Assembly: GCF_001704415.2 (NCBI RefSeq)
Contig: NW_017189517.1
Span: forward strand, 12,225,167 to 12,289,166
Direction of reading: 5' to 3'
Length of the DNA stretch: 64,000 nucleotides
Source of the DNA: Capra hircus
Lineage: Eukaryota; Chordata; Mammalia; Artiodactyla; Bovidae
Translations under genes and position numbers: made by a program
Notes under the pieces: model-generated
Databases searched by the model: none
Told to the model about the DNA's origin: nothing
The model's input: only the letters and a program-made list of their open reading frames with translations
Shown here: piece by piece, positions 1 to 11,572 of the stretch
Layout of the letters: the number at the start of each line of letters is the position of its first letter
Numbering within the stretch: the first letter of the stretch is position 1

Positions 1-589
1 ATGACTTTTCTATTTCCAATGCGCTGGCTTCTCACAGCAAAGAATCTATCAGCTGTTTCTTGAATTGTTGTGAGTCTTTGTAGGTGTTAACATTTTCCAT
101 TTTGCCACATTCAGCAACTTTGCCTGCTCTGACATGAGCTCCATAAAAAGCTACAGAAACTGAGTCAAGAGAGGAGCCAGTCTCTATATGGATGGGCCCT
201 GACACTGTCTACTCCCTCCTCCCATCACCCACTCCTTCAGGACTCACCTCCATCCAACTCTGCCCATCTGACCTCTTTTCTTTGTAGGTTACTTTTATTG
301 TTTTATCTCAATCAACTATGAAAAAATCAAGCATTTTATTTATTTTTTGAATAAAATCAAGCATTTTAAATGCTTGAGAACTCAAGGAAAATCAAGTCTC
401 AGTGCCTTAGACTTTAACTGAATCGTGGCTGCCTTAGGTCCACTAGTTCATGTACCTGATGGCATTTTCATTGCAACCGTTGTATTCATGTCTTCCTCAG
501 AGAGGACTTCATACTATAGGGGCAGTCCAATTAGAGTGGACCTAACAGTCCTATTCTGTATAAAGTATGGTAGTGATAAGGAGTCGGGG
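1..589. other. unique non-coding sequence
   Basis: No gene or repeat family recognised. The only structure is an exact 15-base direct repeat at 324-338 and 354-368, followed by an imperfect palindrome at 358-376. Confidence 0.5.
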
Positions 590-815
590 GAGTCTTGGAG
601 TCAGTGTGATGTGTTTCCAATCCTGGCTCTTCTACGTAGTAACCCCATCCTTGGGCAAGTCATTTCACCTTCCTTATGTCTCAGTTTTCTCACTTGGAAA
701 ATGAGGAGAACACTAGCCGCCACCTCACAGGTTGGCTGTGAGGATTACACTAGGGACTTAAACAGCCTAGCACAGTCCTTGGCACCTATCATGGACTCAT
801 GTCATCATAAATATT
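590..815 (+). mobile_element. MIR SINE, sense
   Basis: It has the MIR order: a gggcaagtcattt core, a ctcagttttctc segment, an aaaatgaggagaa segment, a gctgtgaggatta segment and a 3' cctagcacagtcc region. The sequence is diverged, as expected for an old mammalian SINE, and open frames across it are incidental. Confidence 0.8.
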
Positions 816-872
816 ATTACTGCCTTACCCCCTCAGGTCGGAATAATACAAGGTGCTATACATTGTTCCCCA

Positions 873-1170
873 AGGTCAGGGGTTAGCAAACTATGACCCA
901 AAGGCCAAATGCAGTGTGTCTGGGAACTAACAATGATTTTCACATTTGTAGTCAGTTGCAAAAAAGTTAAAAGAAGAATGCTGTTTGTGGTATGGGGAAA
1001 TGACATGGAATTCAGATTTCAGTGTTCATAAATAAAGTTCAATTCGAACATAGCCATACTCATGCATTTACGTATTGTCTCTGGCTACTTCTGCTCTTCA
1101 ATGGCAGAGTTCAGTAGTTGCACCAGAGATCATATGGCCTGGAAACTGTAAATATTTCCTATCATGCCAC
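873..1170. mobile_element. hAT-Charlie non-autonomous DNA transposon
   Basis: The left end reads caggggttagcaaactatg. The interior carries the family's ataaataaagtt, acgtattgtctctggct and ggcagagttcagtagttg blocks. The right part is the ggcctggaaactgtaaatat segment. The subfamily is uncertain. Confidence 0.7.
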
Positions 1171-1175
1171 TCCCC

Positions 1176-3399
1176 ACTCTGGGGCATTTAGCTGTCTGGA
1201 AGATCATAAGGATGGAGAGTCTGGGAATTACTTGCAGACTATCAGCACTTATATCCCCGAACCCGTGTGTCTGTGTGTCTGTGTTGTGCTGAGTGATTTA
1301 TAAGGGAAGCAATTTTATAAGTTCATGTAGGACAAACAAAATGAGGTTTTTGTGGCATTTTTAGCTAAGGGTTCACTTTGTGCCTTGAAAGGATTAGGAA
1401 GAATTTAAGAGTCGTGGCAGTATTGGTTAGATGGATATACAGCCTCTTTTGTTTTTCTTTCCTCCATCAGAATCTTCTCTTCAAGGAGGAGAGAGTGTAT
1501 GATTAGCTTCTCTTTGTAAAATGGATGGAATTGCTCTTATTTAGGTGTACCATCACTCTGAGCAGTTGGTTCTGAATGTGACACATCGAGGCCAAGTCGC
1601 ATGTCAGCAAATATCAATCACCTTAGCACCCTGTTCTCCCTTAAAAGGCAGTTTCTGTAGAGAAATGCAAAATCTTAGAATATCCAGGTTAGAAGGAGAT
1701 CTATCAGGATGATATTCATATTAATATTGCTTTGCTGATAGAGATACAATATCCTGTTGGAAGGCAAAATATTGTATAATGAACAACTCCTAGTCCATTC
1801 AATCTGTTCAAACAGAATGGCCTTTAATGGGTGTTTGTATACTGGAATTAATTTGAATACCTGTAAGATATTAAATTTAATATGCTTTACAAAATGTGAA
1901 ATTGTTGAGATATACAATACCCAGTTTTGAATGAGAGCGGGGAGGATAGAATGTTTACCGTTCAGGAGGTAGAAACTCTGAGCTCTGCTCTGCAGGTCCA
2001 CCTTCTGGCTGACCGTAATGAAATGCTTTTTTAGGAGGGATGAGGTATGCATGGGGCCGGGGAAGAGGTGGATGAGATCTGGAGGGTTGGTCTCTGAATG
2101 AAAAGGTTGTTTTAGCTGAGCTGTGCAGACATAGCAATCTGGGCCTCTGTGTCAGCCAGGGGTCCTAGGCTGTGAAGCTGCAGACGGGAGACTGACCTGC
2201 TGCAAGGAGAAGGAGGAAGGCAGGGGGGCTGGAGAGGAGTTTTCAGACCAGATCTTGCTGAGAAGATCTCGGAACCTCCAACTCCTCCCCTGCTCTTGCG
2301 TCCTTCACACTTACAGGACTGGTGTTAGGGGAGATATATTTTTTTAATAGCTAACTCTCCCTTGGTTTGCCCCCATGCTTCTGTGTACAACCAACAGGCC
2401 AAGCTGACAAAGACCGGCAAAGGCCAGAGGTGGCCCCATGTAGACAGAGCTGACACTCCAAGTTCATCTGACGCATAATCTACCAAACAATCTTACCTTA
2501 CATCCTGAGCTTTCCTATCACAGTCTTCTTTATGGGGTGGGGCCTGGCCTCTTTTTCCCTGCAGCCCTCCTTCCTTTCATATTGTACCCCGAGAACCACA
2601 CTGACAATGTGGACAGTGACAATCGGTGGCTATTTACATATCCATCAGAATGTCCTCTCTGTACACTGTACTGGTGTCGACTTCCATCTTGGTGGGTTTG
2701 GACATGTGGTGGCAATCTGGCTATTTCAGTAAGCTGCTTTAAAGAGGAATCCATTTGAAAGCTCAAACTACCACTCCAGTGGAAGAGCAGAGCCAATGAC
2801 TCTGTCTTGTGACTGGATTAAGCAGGAGAAGGCAGTGGACATGGCTAGAGGTGTTAGCACCCTGAACTCTCATAAAGAATGTGGGCTTCAGACTCTTCCC
2901 CTAGGAGAAGGCCAAGGAGAACTTTTTGGCTTCCAACCTCTGGCGCATGTGTTTTCTTGTATCTGTGCCTCTTCTAAGTGGTGGCTGGTATGACAGATGT
3001 GACCGACATGGGTCAAGGTGACACTGTGGCTGCACAGGGATATTGGTAACTCCCACAGACTCATTCAGCCTCCTAAGCTCAGGGAAGAAGCCTGAGTAAG
3101 AAAACCATATGTCAACAGTCTTTCTGCATGTTTCTTCCCTGGAGTCACACTTTTAGAACAGGCATAGGCTTAAAGGTATAAATAAAGCCAATTATTTGAG
3201 TTTGCCATTGACTTTCATATATAAATTATCAATATAGTTTTGATTCAACAATAAAAATAACAGTCTGGGAGTTTTAAGCCCTGTCATAGTAGTGAAGCAG
3301 TTGACAGCAAGAGCCTTCTGGTCTGGTGCTGTCTCTTTGTACAGGGAATTGGGTGTTAACCTTATGCCTGCTGCTTAAGAAAAGCTACTTTTTAAAAAA
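1176..3399. other. unique non-coding sequence
   Basis: A 2.2-kb stretch with no recognised repeat or gene. Short open frames on both strands have no protein-like motifs and several overlap one another, so they are treated as chance. Confidence 0.5.
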
Positions 3400-3720
3400 T
3401 ATTTCATATATGCCAGGCATCTTCAAAGGGCCTAAAAATATTATTTTATTTAATACCACCAATTATTCTAGGAGGTAGGTTAAGAAGGAAATGGCAACCC
3501 ACTCCAGTGTTCTTGCCTGGAGAATCCCAGGGACAGGGGAGCCTGGCAGGCTGCCGTCTATGGGGTTGCACAGAGTCGGACACGATTGAAGTGACTTATC
3601 AACAGCAGGTTACTATTTTTATACACATTACAAATAGGGAAACTGAGGCTCCAAGAGTCACTTGTCCAGAATTCTTGAAATTCTAAGGCAAATCAGCCTG
3701 GCTTCCGGTCTTAATTCTTT
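3400..3720 (-). mobile_element. MIR SINE, antisense, split by a Bov SINE
   Basis: The left part (3400-3482) has the MIR 3' region with tatgccaggcatc and tttatttaatacc. The right part (3607-3720) continues with gggaaactgaggctccaaga. The two join correctly once the SINE between them is removed, so the SINE is the younger insertion. Confidence 0.75.
3483..3606 (+). mobile_element. Bov-A SINE monomer
   Basis: Near-consensus Bov-A sequence from aaggaaatggcaacccact to gtgacttatcaacagca. A six-base TSD, aggtta, flanks it. It lies inside a MIR. Confidence 0.9.
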
Positions 3721-5542
3721 GCACCATGTTGGTGAATTTCTGTAGGGTGAAGGGGAGGTGCCTTCTTGGAGCCCCACGGTTCCCTTGGCCTTGAGTGAGT
3801 TTTCACATGTTATCAACTGTCCTTGGATAGATTAGTTAGCTTCCTAGAGGTTGAGCAAGAAGTCGTCTTCTAGAGGGAACAGCTGGTCTGCTCTGTTTTT
3901 CGAATCTCCAAGTTGATTTTGGAATGAAGGCTTGTTTTCCCAGGAAAGTGTTACTATTTTTCCATCTCCCTCTCTTCTGTGAAATGCGAGAGATAGCAGG
4001 CAGCCTTGCCTCAGGAGCAGACCACAAACCTTGAGGATGGAAAAAAGAGGCATCTGGCTTTCCTTTCAGATCAAAGCTAACTGCAAAGGTAGTGTGACAC
4101 ACCTATTGAAATGTGTTACCATCCCTGAGCTGCTGGGCCTTTAGGCCAAAGCAGTAAGCAGAGTACATAAATGACTGTCATTATTTTTATGTGTCTGGGG
4201 TTTTGTTTCTCTCCTGGGTTAGGTCTTCACTAGCTATAGTAACACTGTGATAGCTTTCTTTAGTACCATTTATGGCCTTACTTGTTCTTATCGCCAGCCT
4301 TTCACACACACCTCCATTAAAGAGTAGATTTATCTAATTGCACGTTATGCAGGTATTTTGTATTATAAACAATGTTTAAATGTATTCATTTGAAACAGGT
4401 CACAATTAAAATCTACAAACACTGTAAGCCTATATAAAAGCTCCACCATCCACCTTACAGCTTAGCATTATTATTTCCTACAGAAAGGAAAAACATCTCA
4501 TCCTGTATTTGTCTGATGTACCACTTTTTTGTTATCAATAAAAACAAAAGACATATGTTTAATTGGATCCCTTAGGTATCGATTAAAAAAGATTTGGATT
4601 CCTGCTTGTCAGGATGGTTCCATAGAGCATATTAGAACTATCCTTTTTCTCAAATCCTTTGAGGATGCACCCATTTTAATATTTTCCTTCCAACTACCAG
4701 GTTAAATCCAGGTTAAATGCTACTCACTTAAGTTCAGACAGCAAAAGTTCTCCAGGAACATCCAGGGACCCAAGATAAGGCCACCTTACATTTTATTCCC
4801 ATGTTGGACCAAGGGAGGAAGGAAACAGCACCCACTTCACACTGAAATCCTGCTGATCTGGGTGCCCAAAGTGTTGGAAGTTAACTGTGTAATCCATTGG
4901 AGGACAACTCTAACAAAGTCCCCTTTCCAAATCAAGACAGTTAATATTTCTTTCCATACTTTATCTCATAATCAATATTCAATTTTCAAGGTAGTAAAAC
5001 TAATCAAATCATATAAAATGAATCTTGCACAAGGGGAGGGAGGTAGAATGGGTAAGCCGCAAAGGGGGCTGACTGAGAAGATGGGAGAATGTTTGTAACC
5101 ATATGATGTCTTTTCTGTGGATTAATGTCTACTGGAAGCCTGAGCTAACCTCTGTGATATGGGGCTGCTCATTTGTCCCTTGAAACACCAGAATCAGGAG
5201 GCAGGAAAATACTCAGAAATCAGTCATGTTCTTGTGACTCTTCTGTGTGGTATTTTACTGTTCCTAGTGATAAAATTGAGCATGTGGTATGACAAGGTTC
5301 TCCTGACTCCAGGGCAGGCTGTGGGCCTGTGATAGGCATATGGGGCAGCAGTCAGCATAGGGGATGGTGGGAGGGAGATGCTCTGGATCACTGTTCTGGC
5401 ATCTTCTAGACTCTTAAGAATTGGTTATCTCTCACACTCCACCTTACCTTGTCTTTACTGTGCCCTTTCCCTACAACCTTTGCCAACAAGTAAGGAGAAA
5501 AGCCTGTCCTGTAAGGTCTTTCCAAGAGAAGGAGAATAATAG
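3721..5542. other. unique non-coding sequence
   Basis: No repeat family, RNA gene or credible coding frame recognised. Composition is ordinary and slightly AT-rich between 4200 and 4700. Confidence 0.45.
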
Positions 5543-5730
5543 TTTAGGTTTACTGAGAACTTTTGAAATACACTAGGCATCTCACATGAAGTATCTCATT
5601 CAGTCCTTTCCACAATCTTGTGTTATCCTCACATTACAGATTAAGAAAGAGGCTCACGGAGAGGTTATCCTGGCCTTCATACTGATCATAAAACCAGTCA
5701 CTGGCAGAAGCAGATTCAACAGCTCAAAAA
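5543..5730 (-). mobile_element. MIR SINE, antisense
   Basis: Contains tatctcattcagtccttt, an acattacagattaag segment and an aggctcacggagagg segment in antisense MIR order. Diverged. Confidence 0.65.
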
Positions 5731-6194
5731 TGAAAGAGGGCACAGTACTTCACATGGAAATTAACACTGGCCATGCCGGGGATGAAATACGGTGACCCAG
5801 GTATCAGTGTTTAAGGGCTTACATGGGACAGCATTGTCCTACTCTAGTACTTCACCTTTCTCATTTGTGTCTAATTAGAAATAGTTTCAGTCAGATACAC
5901 ATTTCCAGAAGCATTTGTAATTATCCCAAGTCCTATCCACCAGTTTCTCTGAAGAGGCTTCCATGGCCTAGAAACTTACGTCTTATTAATGCTGCTGCTC
6001 CGTCTTAAAAGTTCTTCCCTTTGGTATAGTTGACCTTTTACCACAAAGAACCAAGATGGCATCTTACTTTTCTGATGGGCCACTAGAAATTTCAAAAGAT
6101 CATTAGGCTTGAGGGCATAAATTGCTCATAATCCAGTGCCCGGGGAAAAGGCATATAATAACTTCATAAAGTGGACTGATGTTACTCTAGTAAT

Positions 6195-6480
6195 TTATTC
6201 AAGAAGCACCTACTGAACACTTACTCTGGGTCAGGCCCCTTGCTGAGTCTGGGGACACAAAGATGAAGTAATTTCCATCCTTGAGGAGATCACAGTCAGG
6301 TAGGGGAGAAAAGAGATAAACAGATGATTATAGCACTTGGCTGAGTGCTACCGTGAATGCACACACTCTGTGTGCTGAGTGCTTTGGGAGTGTGGGCACT
6401 TGGGACTTCGTGGCTGGATCGTGGCAGCTCAATGAGAAGATCTGGAAGCCTGTCCACACTAGACTCAGCATCAGCCTCAA
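6195..6480 (-). mobile_element. L2 LINE 3' end, antisense
   Basis: Starts with atttattcaagaagcacct, then gggtcaggccccttgctga, ggggacacaaagatgaa and ccttgaggagatcacagtc. This is the reverse complement of the L2 3' untranslated region. Confidence 0.75.
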
Positions 6481-6764
6481 GCCAAACGCTTGTCTTCTCA
6501 AAATGATTTTATTTTAAAAAATCAATTTTTTACTATGCTAACTCAAATGATGTATTCTGTAGAGGTTTACTGGACCATTTTTCCCTTTAAAATAACTAAT
6601 AACTGTATGGTTTGACATGCTTTGGGGCATATTTTTATAAAGCAGTGCAGATAGGACAGTGCTGGAATGCATCGGTGTGCTATGAAGCCTGAATTACAGT
6701 AACACACAAACAAATGCACCTTAAAAAGCATAAAGAAAAGCAAAATGCTTCAATTCTTTAAGCA

Positions 6765-6995
6765 CAAAGAGGCAGCGTGGCATGGGGAATGATGATTTGC
6801 CAACAGGAAGACAAGCGTCCCTGCTGGCTCTTCTGCTGGGTGTCCCTAGGAGGTCCCTGTGCCTCCCTGGACCTCAGTTTCCTGGTGGGTAGAATGGGTG
6901 GTGGATGAGAATCTCAATCTCAAGCCCTCCATTCCTTTACGAGTTGCTAAAATCCTGGACTTCTCTGACAGCTGTGTGATTGGGCAGTTCTGCAC
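6765..6995 (+). mobile_element. MIR SINE, sense
   Basis: Begins at gaggcagcgtggcatggg, the tRNA-like 5' end of one MIR subfamily, and reaches ctggacctcagtttcctgg and gtagaatgggtggtgga. The longer open frame across it (6859-7353) is therefore not a gene. Confidence 0.65.
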
Positions 6996-8305
6996 TGCAG
7001 CGTGCAGTGGACACCCCTTTTTGCTTCCTTCCTTACGTGGGCCCCTTCTTTTCCTAATGCACACACATGTGTTACCCAAGCACCTGGGCACATGCACGTG
7101 TACATACTCTACCACCTTGCCTGAGAGAAAGAACTGGATCCAAAGTCGTATTTTCACTCAAAAGTCTCAAAATGACAGCTATACTTTTACACAGTTTAGT
7201 ATTAAATGGAATCCCATTTTCCTTGTCAAGTTCCAGACAGGAGAAAGAGCTCAGAATTCCAATCATGATGGGGTTCTTGGCAAGCAGTTTTTACAGGGTG
7301 GTAAGGTAATCAATCTGCAGTCCGACAGTCTGAAGGCCTCAGCTTTCATCTGACTTGGAAAATACCAGGAGCTTGGGATTACGGCTTCCAACCACATGAT
7401 TTTGCTTTGAGGTTAACATACTTTTTTCCAACAATTACGTAGCACTCTTCATCCACCAAGTACCCACTGCAATCAAGGAGAAAGGACATGACAGATTAAA
7501 TGAATCTTTGTGTGTTTTTAGCACTGGTGGGCTACAGACTTCTTGGAATTGAAGTTACTTCGATTTTTTTGAATTCAGCCTAATAGCCTCCATCAGAATG
7601 CTTTTGCCTTTCCCAGAATCCATTTGTGAAGGACCAGCAGGTGGGCTAATCAAGGAATACTAAAGTTTTCTGGCTCAAAGAACATAATGCAGTTTATTTA
7701 CAAATCTCACCATTCACCTCTGCCCTAAGTTTTCTTTCCTTGCTATGATTTTAGCACTTGGGGTTTATAGTAAGCTCTCAGTTCCATAATGTAGGCTGAA
7801 AAATAATGTCAGTATGGCAGAGATTCAGCCCTCACTGAAAACATAGGAGGTAACCAAATACAAAGCATCCTTGCCTCCCTTGTCCCTTTCAGGGACTCCG
7901 AATAGACCTGTTGCCGTCATTCCTTGGATTGGGCTGTATCTATAGATTTATTTCAAAGCCACACTTCTGTTCAGACTTGAGCATTGCATTTTATGGGATG
8001 GGCACTGGAAGGACAATGAAAGTCCTTCAGAAATCGCTCCCCTTAAATTTACCCATCCACGTGTGATTGCCACTTTTAACACAAATCAAGGCACAGTCAT
8101 TCCCTTTTTATTGAAAACATATGGTGAGTATTTAGAGCTAACCCTAGTCCAGACCCAGTCATGGTGGCATCGAGCAGAGTCAGAATTGAAAAGTGGAAAA
8201 TGGTATCCAGGTGGCAGAAGGAATTCAATAGGGAGGATGCGAAATATTTATTGTTAATGAGCTTTCATAAGGAGAACAGAAATGTTAGATGCGATTTGCA
8301 GGTCT
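6996..8305. other. unique non-coding sequence
   Basis: No recognised repeat or coding exon. Confidence 0.45.
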
Positions 8306-8570
8306 GTAGGAAGGCAATGGCACCCCACTCCAGTACTCTTGCCTGGAAAATCCCATGGACTGAGGAGCCTGGTGGGCTGCAGTCCATGGGGTCGCTAAGA
8401 GTCGGACATGACTGAGCGACTTCACTTTCACTTTTCACTTTCATGCATTGGAGAAGGAAATGGCAACCCACTCCAGTGTTCTTGCCTGGAGAATCCCAGG
8501 GACAGCAGAGCCTGGTGGGCTGCCATCTATGGGGTCACACACAGTCGGACACGACTGAAGTGACTTAGCA
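8306..8570 (+). mobile_element. Bov-A2 SINE (two Bov-A units)
   Basis: Two Bov-A units in tandem joined by cttcactttcacttttcac. The sequence gtaggaaggcaat occurs at 8306-8318 and 8571-8583 as a TSD that overlaps the element start. Near-consensus, hence young. Confidence 0.9.
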
Positions 8571-8714
8571 GTAGGAAGGCAATATCTGCCTCGAAAGTAG
8601 AAATTCGGAGAGGATTCTCACTATGTATGTGCCTCACCCTTGACCCAAACCATCCTTCTGCCCTCTTCCCCTGAACATGCTTAATAAATATGATTATGCT
8701 TTGAGAATTTATTC

Positions 8715-9165
8715 AAAATAATATCTGCAAGTGATCAGTAAGTGCTACATGCCAGGCACCTTGGTAAAAGTTTGATTAACATTTTCTCGTGTCATACTAG
8801 CAAGGATCTTGTGAGAGGGAGGTCATCAGCTCCATGTTGCATGTGTGTGCGCTAAGTTGCTTCAGTCGTGTCCAGCTCTTTCTGATCCTGTGGACTGTAG
8901 CTGGCCAGACTCCCCTGTCCATGGGATTCTCCAGGCAAGAATACTGGAGTGGGTTGCCATGCCCTCCTCCAGGGCATCTTCCCAACCCAGGGACCAAACC
9001 CAAGTCTCTTTTGTCCCCCACACTGGCAGGCAGGTTCTTTACCACTAGCGCCACCTGGAAAGCTCTGTGTTACAGATGAGAAAACTGAGGCTCGGACATT
9101 AAACCAGCCAAATCTGCCTAAGTAGTCCTGGGAATGGGAGCACCTGGGTCTCTCTCCCGGGGAGG
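8715..9165 (-). mobile_element. MIR SINE, antisense, split by a Bov-tA SINE
   Basis: The left part has tacatgccaggcacct and ttctcgtgtcatacta. The right part resumes with ttacagatgagaaaactga at about 9070. The Bov-tA between them accounts for the gap. Confidence 0.7.
8839..9060 (-). mobile_element. Bov-tA SINE, antisense
   Basis: Full-length antisense Bov-tA from gctaagttgcttcagtcg to the tRNA-like head ttctttaccactagcgcca. Imperfect TSD: agctccatgtt at 8828-8838 and agctctgtgtt at 9061-9071. Confidence 0.9.
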
Positions 9166-9474
9166 TTTCCAGACAACTCCATGTTACTTCAGCTCCTAGG
9201 ATTGCAGTCAAGCAGAGGGAAGAAGAAGGCAAGCAATGGCTTTGAAACACTTGCCAAATGGCTTCATCACCATCCCCTTCCCTCTCAGTGTCAGTGGAGT
9301 GGAGGGAAGGTGTGGTCCCAGCCAGGCAAAGAGGGGAAAAAAAAAAGCTGAAAACAGATGTATATTTCTCCCACTTGAACTGTCTTTTCCTTTGTCCCCC
9401 TAGAAATTCTGCCACCTGTAGGTTTTCAGGGACCATGAAACTGAGACTGCAGTCCTGGGCAGTGGAAGAGGGTT

Positions 9475-9720
9475 AGAGGTCAGAAGATATGACACCAAGG
9501 CCAGCTTTACCAATAATGAGGTGTGTGACTGCGGGCAAATCACTTAGCTATTACTACTAATAAAACTTCTGCATCTGTGCAGTGAACATCACCATCCCTT
9601 CCCACTGTGTATTCCTCAATCACGGTAAAGATTAAAATGAGGAGATTATGTGAAAGTATTCTAGAAATCAGAGCACATAAATATAAGTGACTATGAGACA
9701 TGCAAGAGAGGGTAGTCATG
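9475..9720 (+). mobile_element. MIR SINE, sense, degraded
   Basis: Shows gtgtgactgcgggcaaatc, acttctgcatctgtgcag and taaaatgaggagattatgt in MIR order. Heavily diverged. Confidence 0.55.
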
Positions 9721-10352
9721 TAACTGACATCATCCATGAGATGAGAGTAAATTGGTACTATCCACCCCGCTGGTGGACAAGCCTACTTGTCCTTAAAGGC
9801 CATTTCCAGAGAAGAAGGAAACATTCATCTAAGCTCCAGCACCACATTTCTGTATAAGAACTAGTTTGAGATTTAAATGAACCCTGTCTCTCAAGACACC
9901 GCCTTGCATCTATTCTGTATTCAAATTTATTTATCTAGAGACAAAACTGTGCTTTCTTGAATTCTACTCACACTATATGCAAGCAGATCAAATGAGGTGT
10001 TGATCCAGCAAAATGGCAAGTAGCCTTTTGCTTCCTTGAAATTGCTAATTTTACAAATGGCAGACTGTTGAAGCATGGCATGGAATATCTATTTTACTAG
10101 ACTCTGGCAACATGGGCACATATGGTCTTGTCAAGAATGAATCACACACAATTCCAGGTTTATAATTAAGCAGTGGAAATTCCAAAAGGAATAACAATAT
10201 GAACAAAGTCAGATTTAGATTGCTGTTTGTCAGCTTTCTCTCAGGCTCCTTCCTTGGCACATTATTGGCAACCTAGCTACTTTGATTCTTTTGCTCTGAG
10301 AAAATGTTTAATTGGGAAACTCTAATTGTACTTGATTTAACATCTGTATACT
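9721..10352. other. unique non-coding sequence
   Basis: Nothing recognised. Confidence 0.4.
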
Positions 10353-10358
10353 ATGCTT

Positions 10359-10695
10359 CAGTTCAGTTCAGTCGCTCAGTCGTGTCTGACTCTTTGCGAT
10401 CCCATGAATTGCAGCACGCCAGGCCTCCCTGTCCATCACCATCTCCCGGAATTCACTCAGACTCACGTCCATCGAGTTGGTGATGCCATCTAGCCATCTC
10501 ATCCTCTGTCGTCCCCTTTTTCTCCTGCCCCCAATCCCTCCCAGCATCAGAGTCTTTTCCAATGAGTCAACTCTTCGCATGAGGTGGCCAAAGTACTGGA
10601 GTTTCAGCTTTAGCATCCTTCCTTCCAAAGAACACCCAGGGCTGATCTCTTTCAGAATGGACTGGTTGAATCTCCTTGCAGTCCAAGGGACTCTC
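10359..10695 (-). mobile_element. BovB (RTE) LINE 3' fragment, antisense
   Basis: A 5'-truncated BovB copy read on the minus strand. An open frame (minus, about 10368-10697) encodes the C-terminal tail of the BovB polyprotein, with the conserved PWTARRFNQSILKEISPG and FGHLMRRVDSLEKTLMLG stretches. It contains no catalytic domain and is a dead fragment. TSD atgctt lies at 10353-10358 and 10696-10701. Confidence 0.9.
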
Positions 10696-10867
10696 ATGCT
10701 TAGAGTATCATAAAGAATAGAAGAAGAACAAGCATATAGGTCAAGCCAAATGTTCTTATATAAATATTTAGGTTAATACCTTCTCCCACCAAATTTGAGC
10801 TTCTGATCAACTCCCTGGCAGGCCAGCCAAGATTAATAAGTAAGATAGGGACCATTTTTAGAAAGAG

Positions 10868-10902
10868 TCTCTCTCTCTCTCTCAATCTTAATCTCTCTCT
10901 CT
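10868..10902. repeat. (CT)n microsatellite, interrupted
   Basis: Two CT runs separated by aatcttaat. Confidence 0.9.
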
Positions 10903-10904
10903 GA

Positions 10905-11000
10905 ATGCTCTTTCTACCTGAAGGAAGAGACCATGTCCTGTTCTTGTCTGTAAGCCCAGCATCTAGCACAATGCCCGGCATGGTTGTTTTGGAGATTTGC
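10905..11000 (+). mobile_element. L2 LINE 3' fragment, sense
   Basis: Contains gaccatgtcctgttcttg and cccagcatctagcacaatg, matching the 3' end of L2. Confidence 0.55.
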
Positions 11001-11099
11001 ATCATGTGTTTAGGAAACATTCTCAGGGAATCCCTTGGAGTTACTATGGACCTGCTTTTGAGCCCTATTTGTAACTCAACATCTGTACCTTAAAGCACA

Positions 11100-11572
11100 T
11101 GTCAGCCAAAAGGTGGAAATAGCTCAAATGTCCATCAACTGATGAACAAACAAAATATGATCTTTCCACACAATGGGATATCATTCAGCCACAAAAAAAG
11201 AATTAAATGCTGATACATGCTACTACATAAATGAACCTTGAAAACATTATGCTAAGTGAATGAAGCCAGTCACAAAAGATTACCTATTGTATGACTTCAT
11301 TTATATGGAATATCCAGAACAGGCACATTTACAGAGACAGAAAATAGATCAGTGGTTGCCAGGTGATATGGGAAAGGGGAAGATTGGGAGATGATACCTA
11401 AAGAATATGAAATTTCTCTTTAGGGTGTTGAACATATTCTTAAATTGATGGTGGTAGTGGTTGTACAACTTTGTGAATACACTAAGAGCTCTGAGTAGTA
11501 CACTTAAAATGGGTGAATGGTGTGATATGTGGATGGTATCTCAGTAAGACTGTTAGGTTAAAAAAAAAAAGT
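11100..11572 (+). mobile_element. L1 LINE 3' end, sense (old mammalian subfamily)
   Basis: Has tgtccatcaactgatgaaca, tcattcagccacaaaaaaag, the gtatgacttcatttatatgg block and gatcagtggttgccaggtg. It ends with acttaaaatgggtgaatggt and a poly-A tail at about 11560. Only the 3' end is present. Confidence 0.85.

Noticed and set aside
6859..7353. 164-residue plus-strand open frame
   Set aside because: It starts in a MIR, overlaps open frames on the other strand and shows no domain or codon pattern suggesting a gene.
8161..8471. Open frames on both strands with MDCSPPGSSVHGIFQARVLEW-type peptides
   Set aside because: These are translations of Bov-A2/Bov-tA SINEs. The same peptides recur at about 8.85, 13.1, 16.5, 18.1, 24.7, 32.0, 44.9, 47.8, 49.6, 50.4 and 56.8 kb wherever the SINE lies.
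8839..9060. tRNA-like sequences
   Set aside because: The tRNA-Glu-like heads here and in the other Bov-tA and CHR elements are parts of SINEs. They lack a complete cloverleaf and are not tRNA genes.
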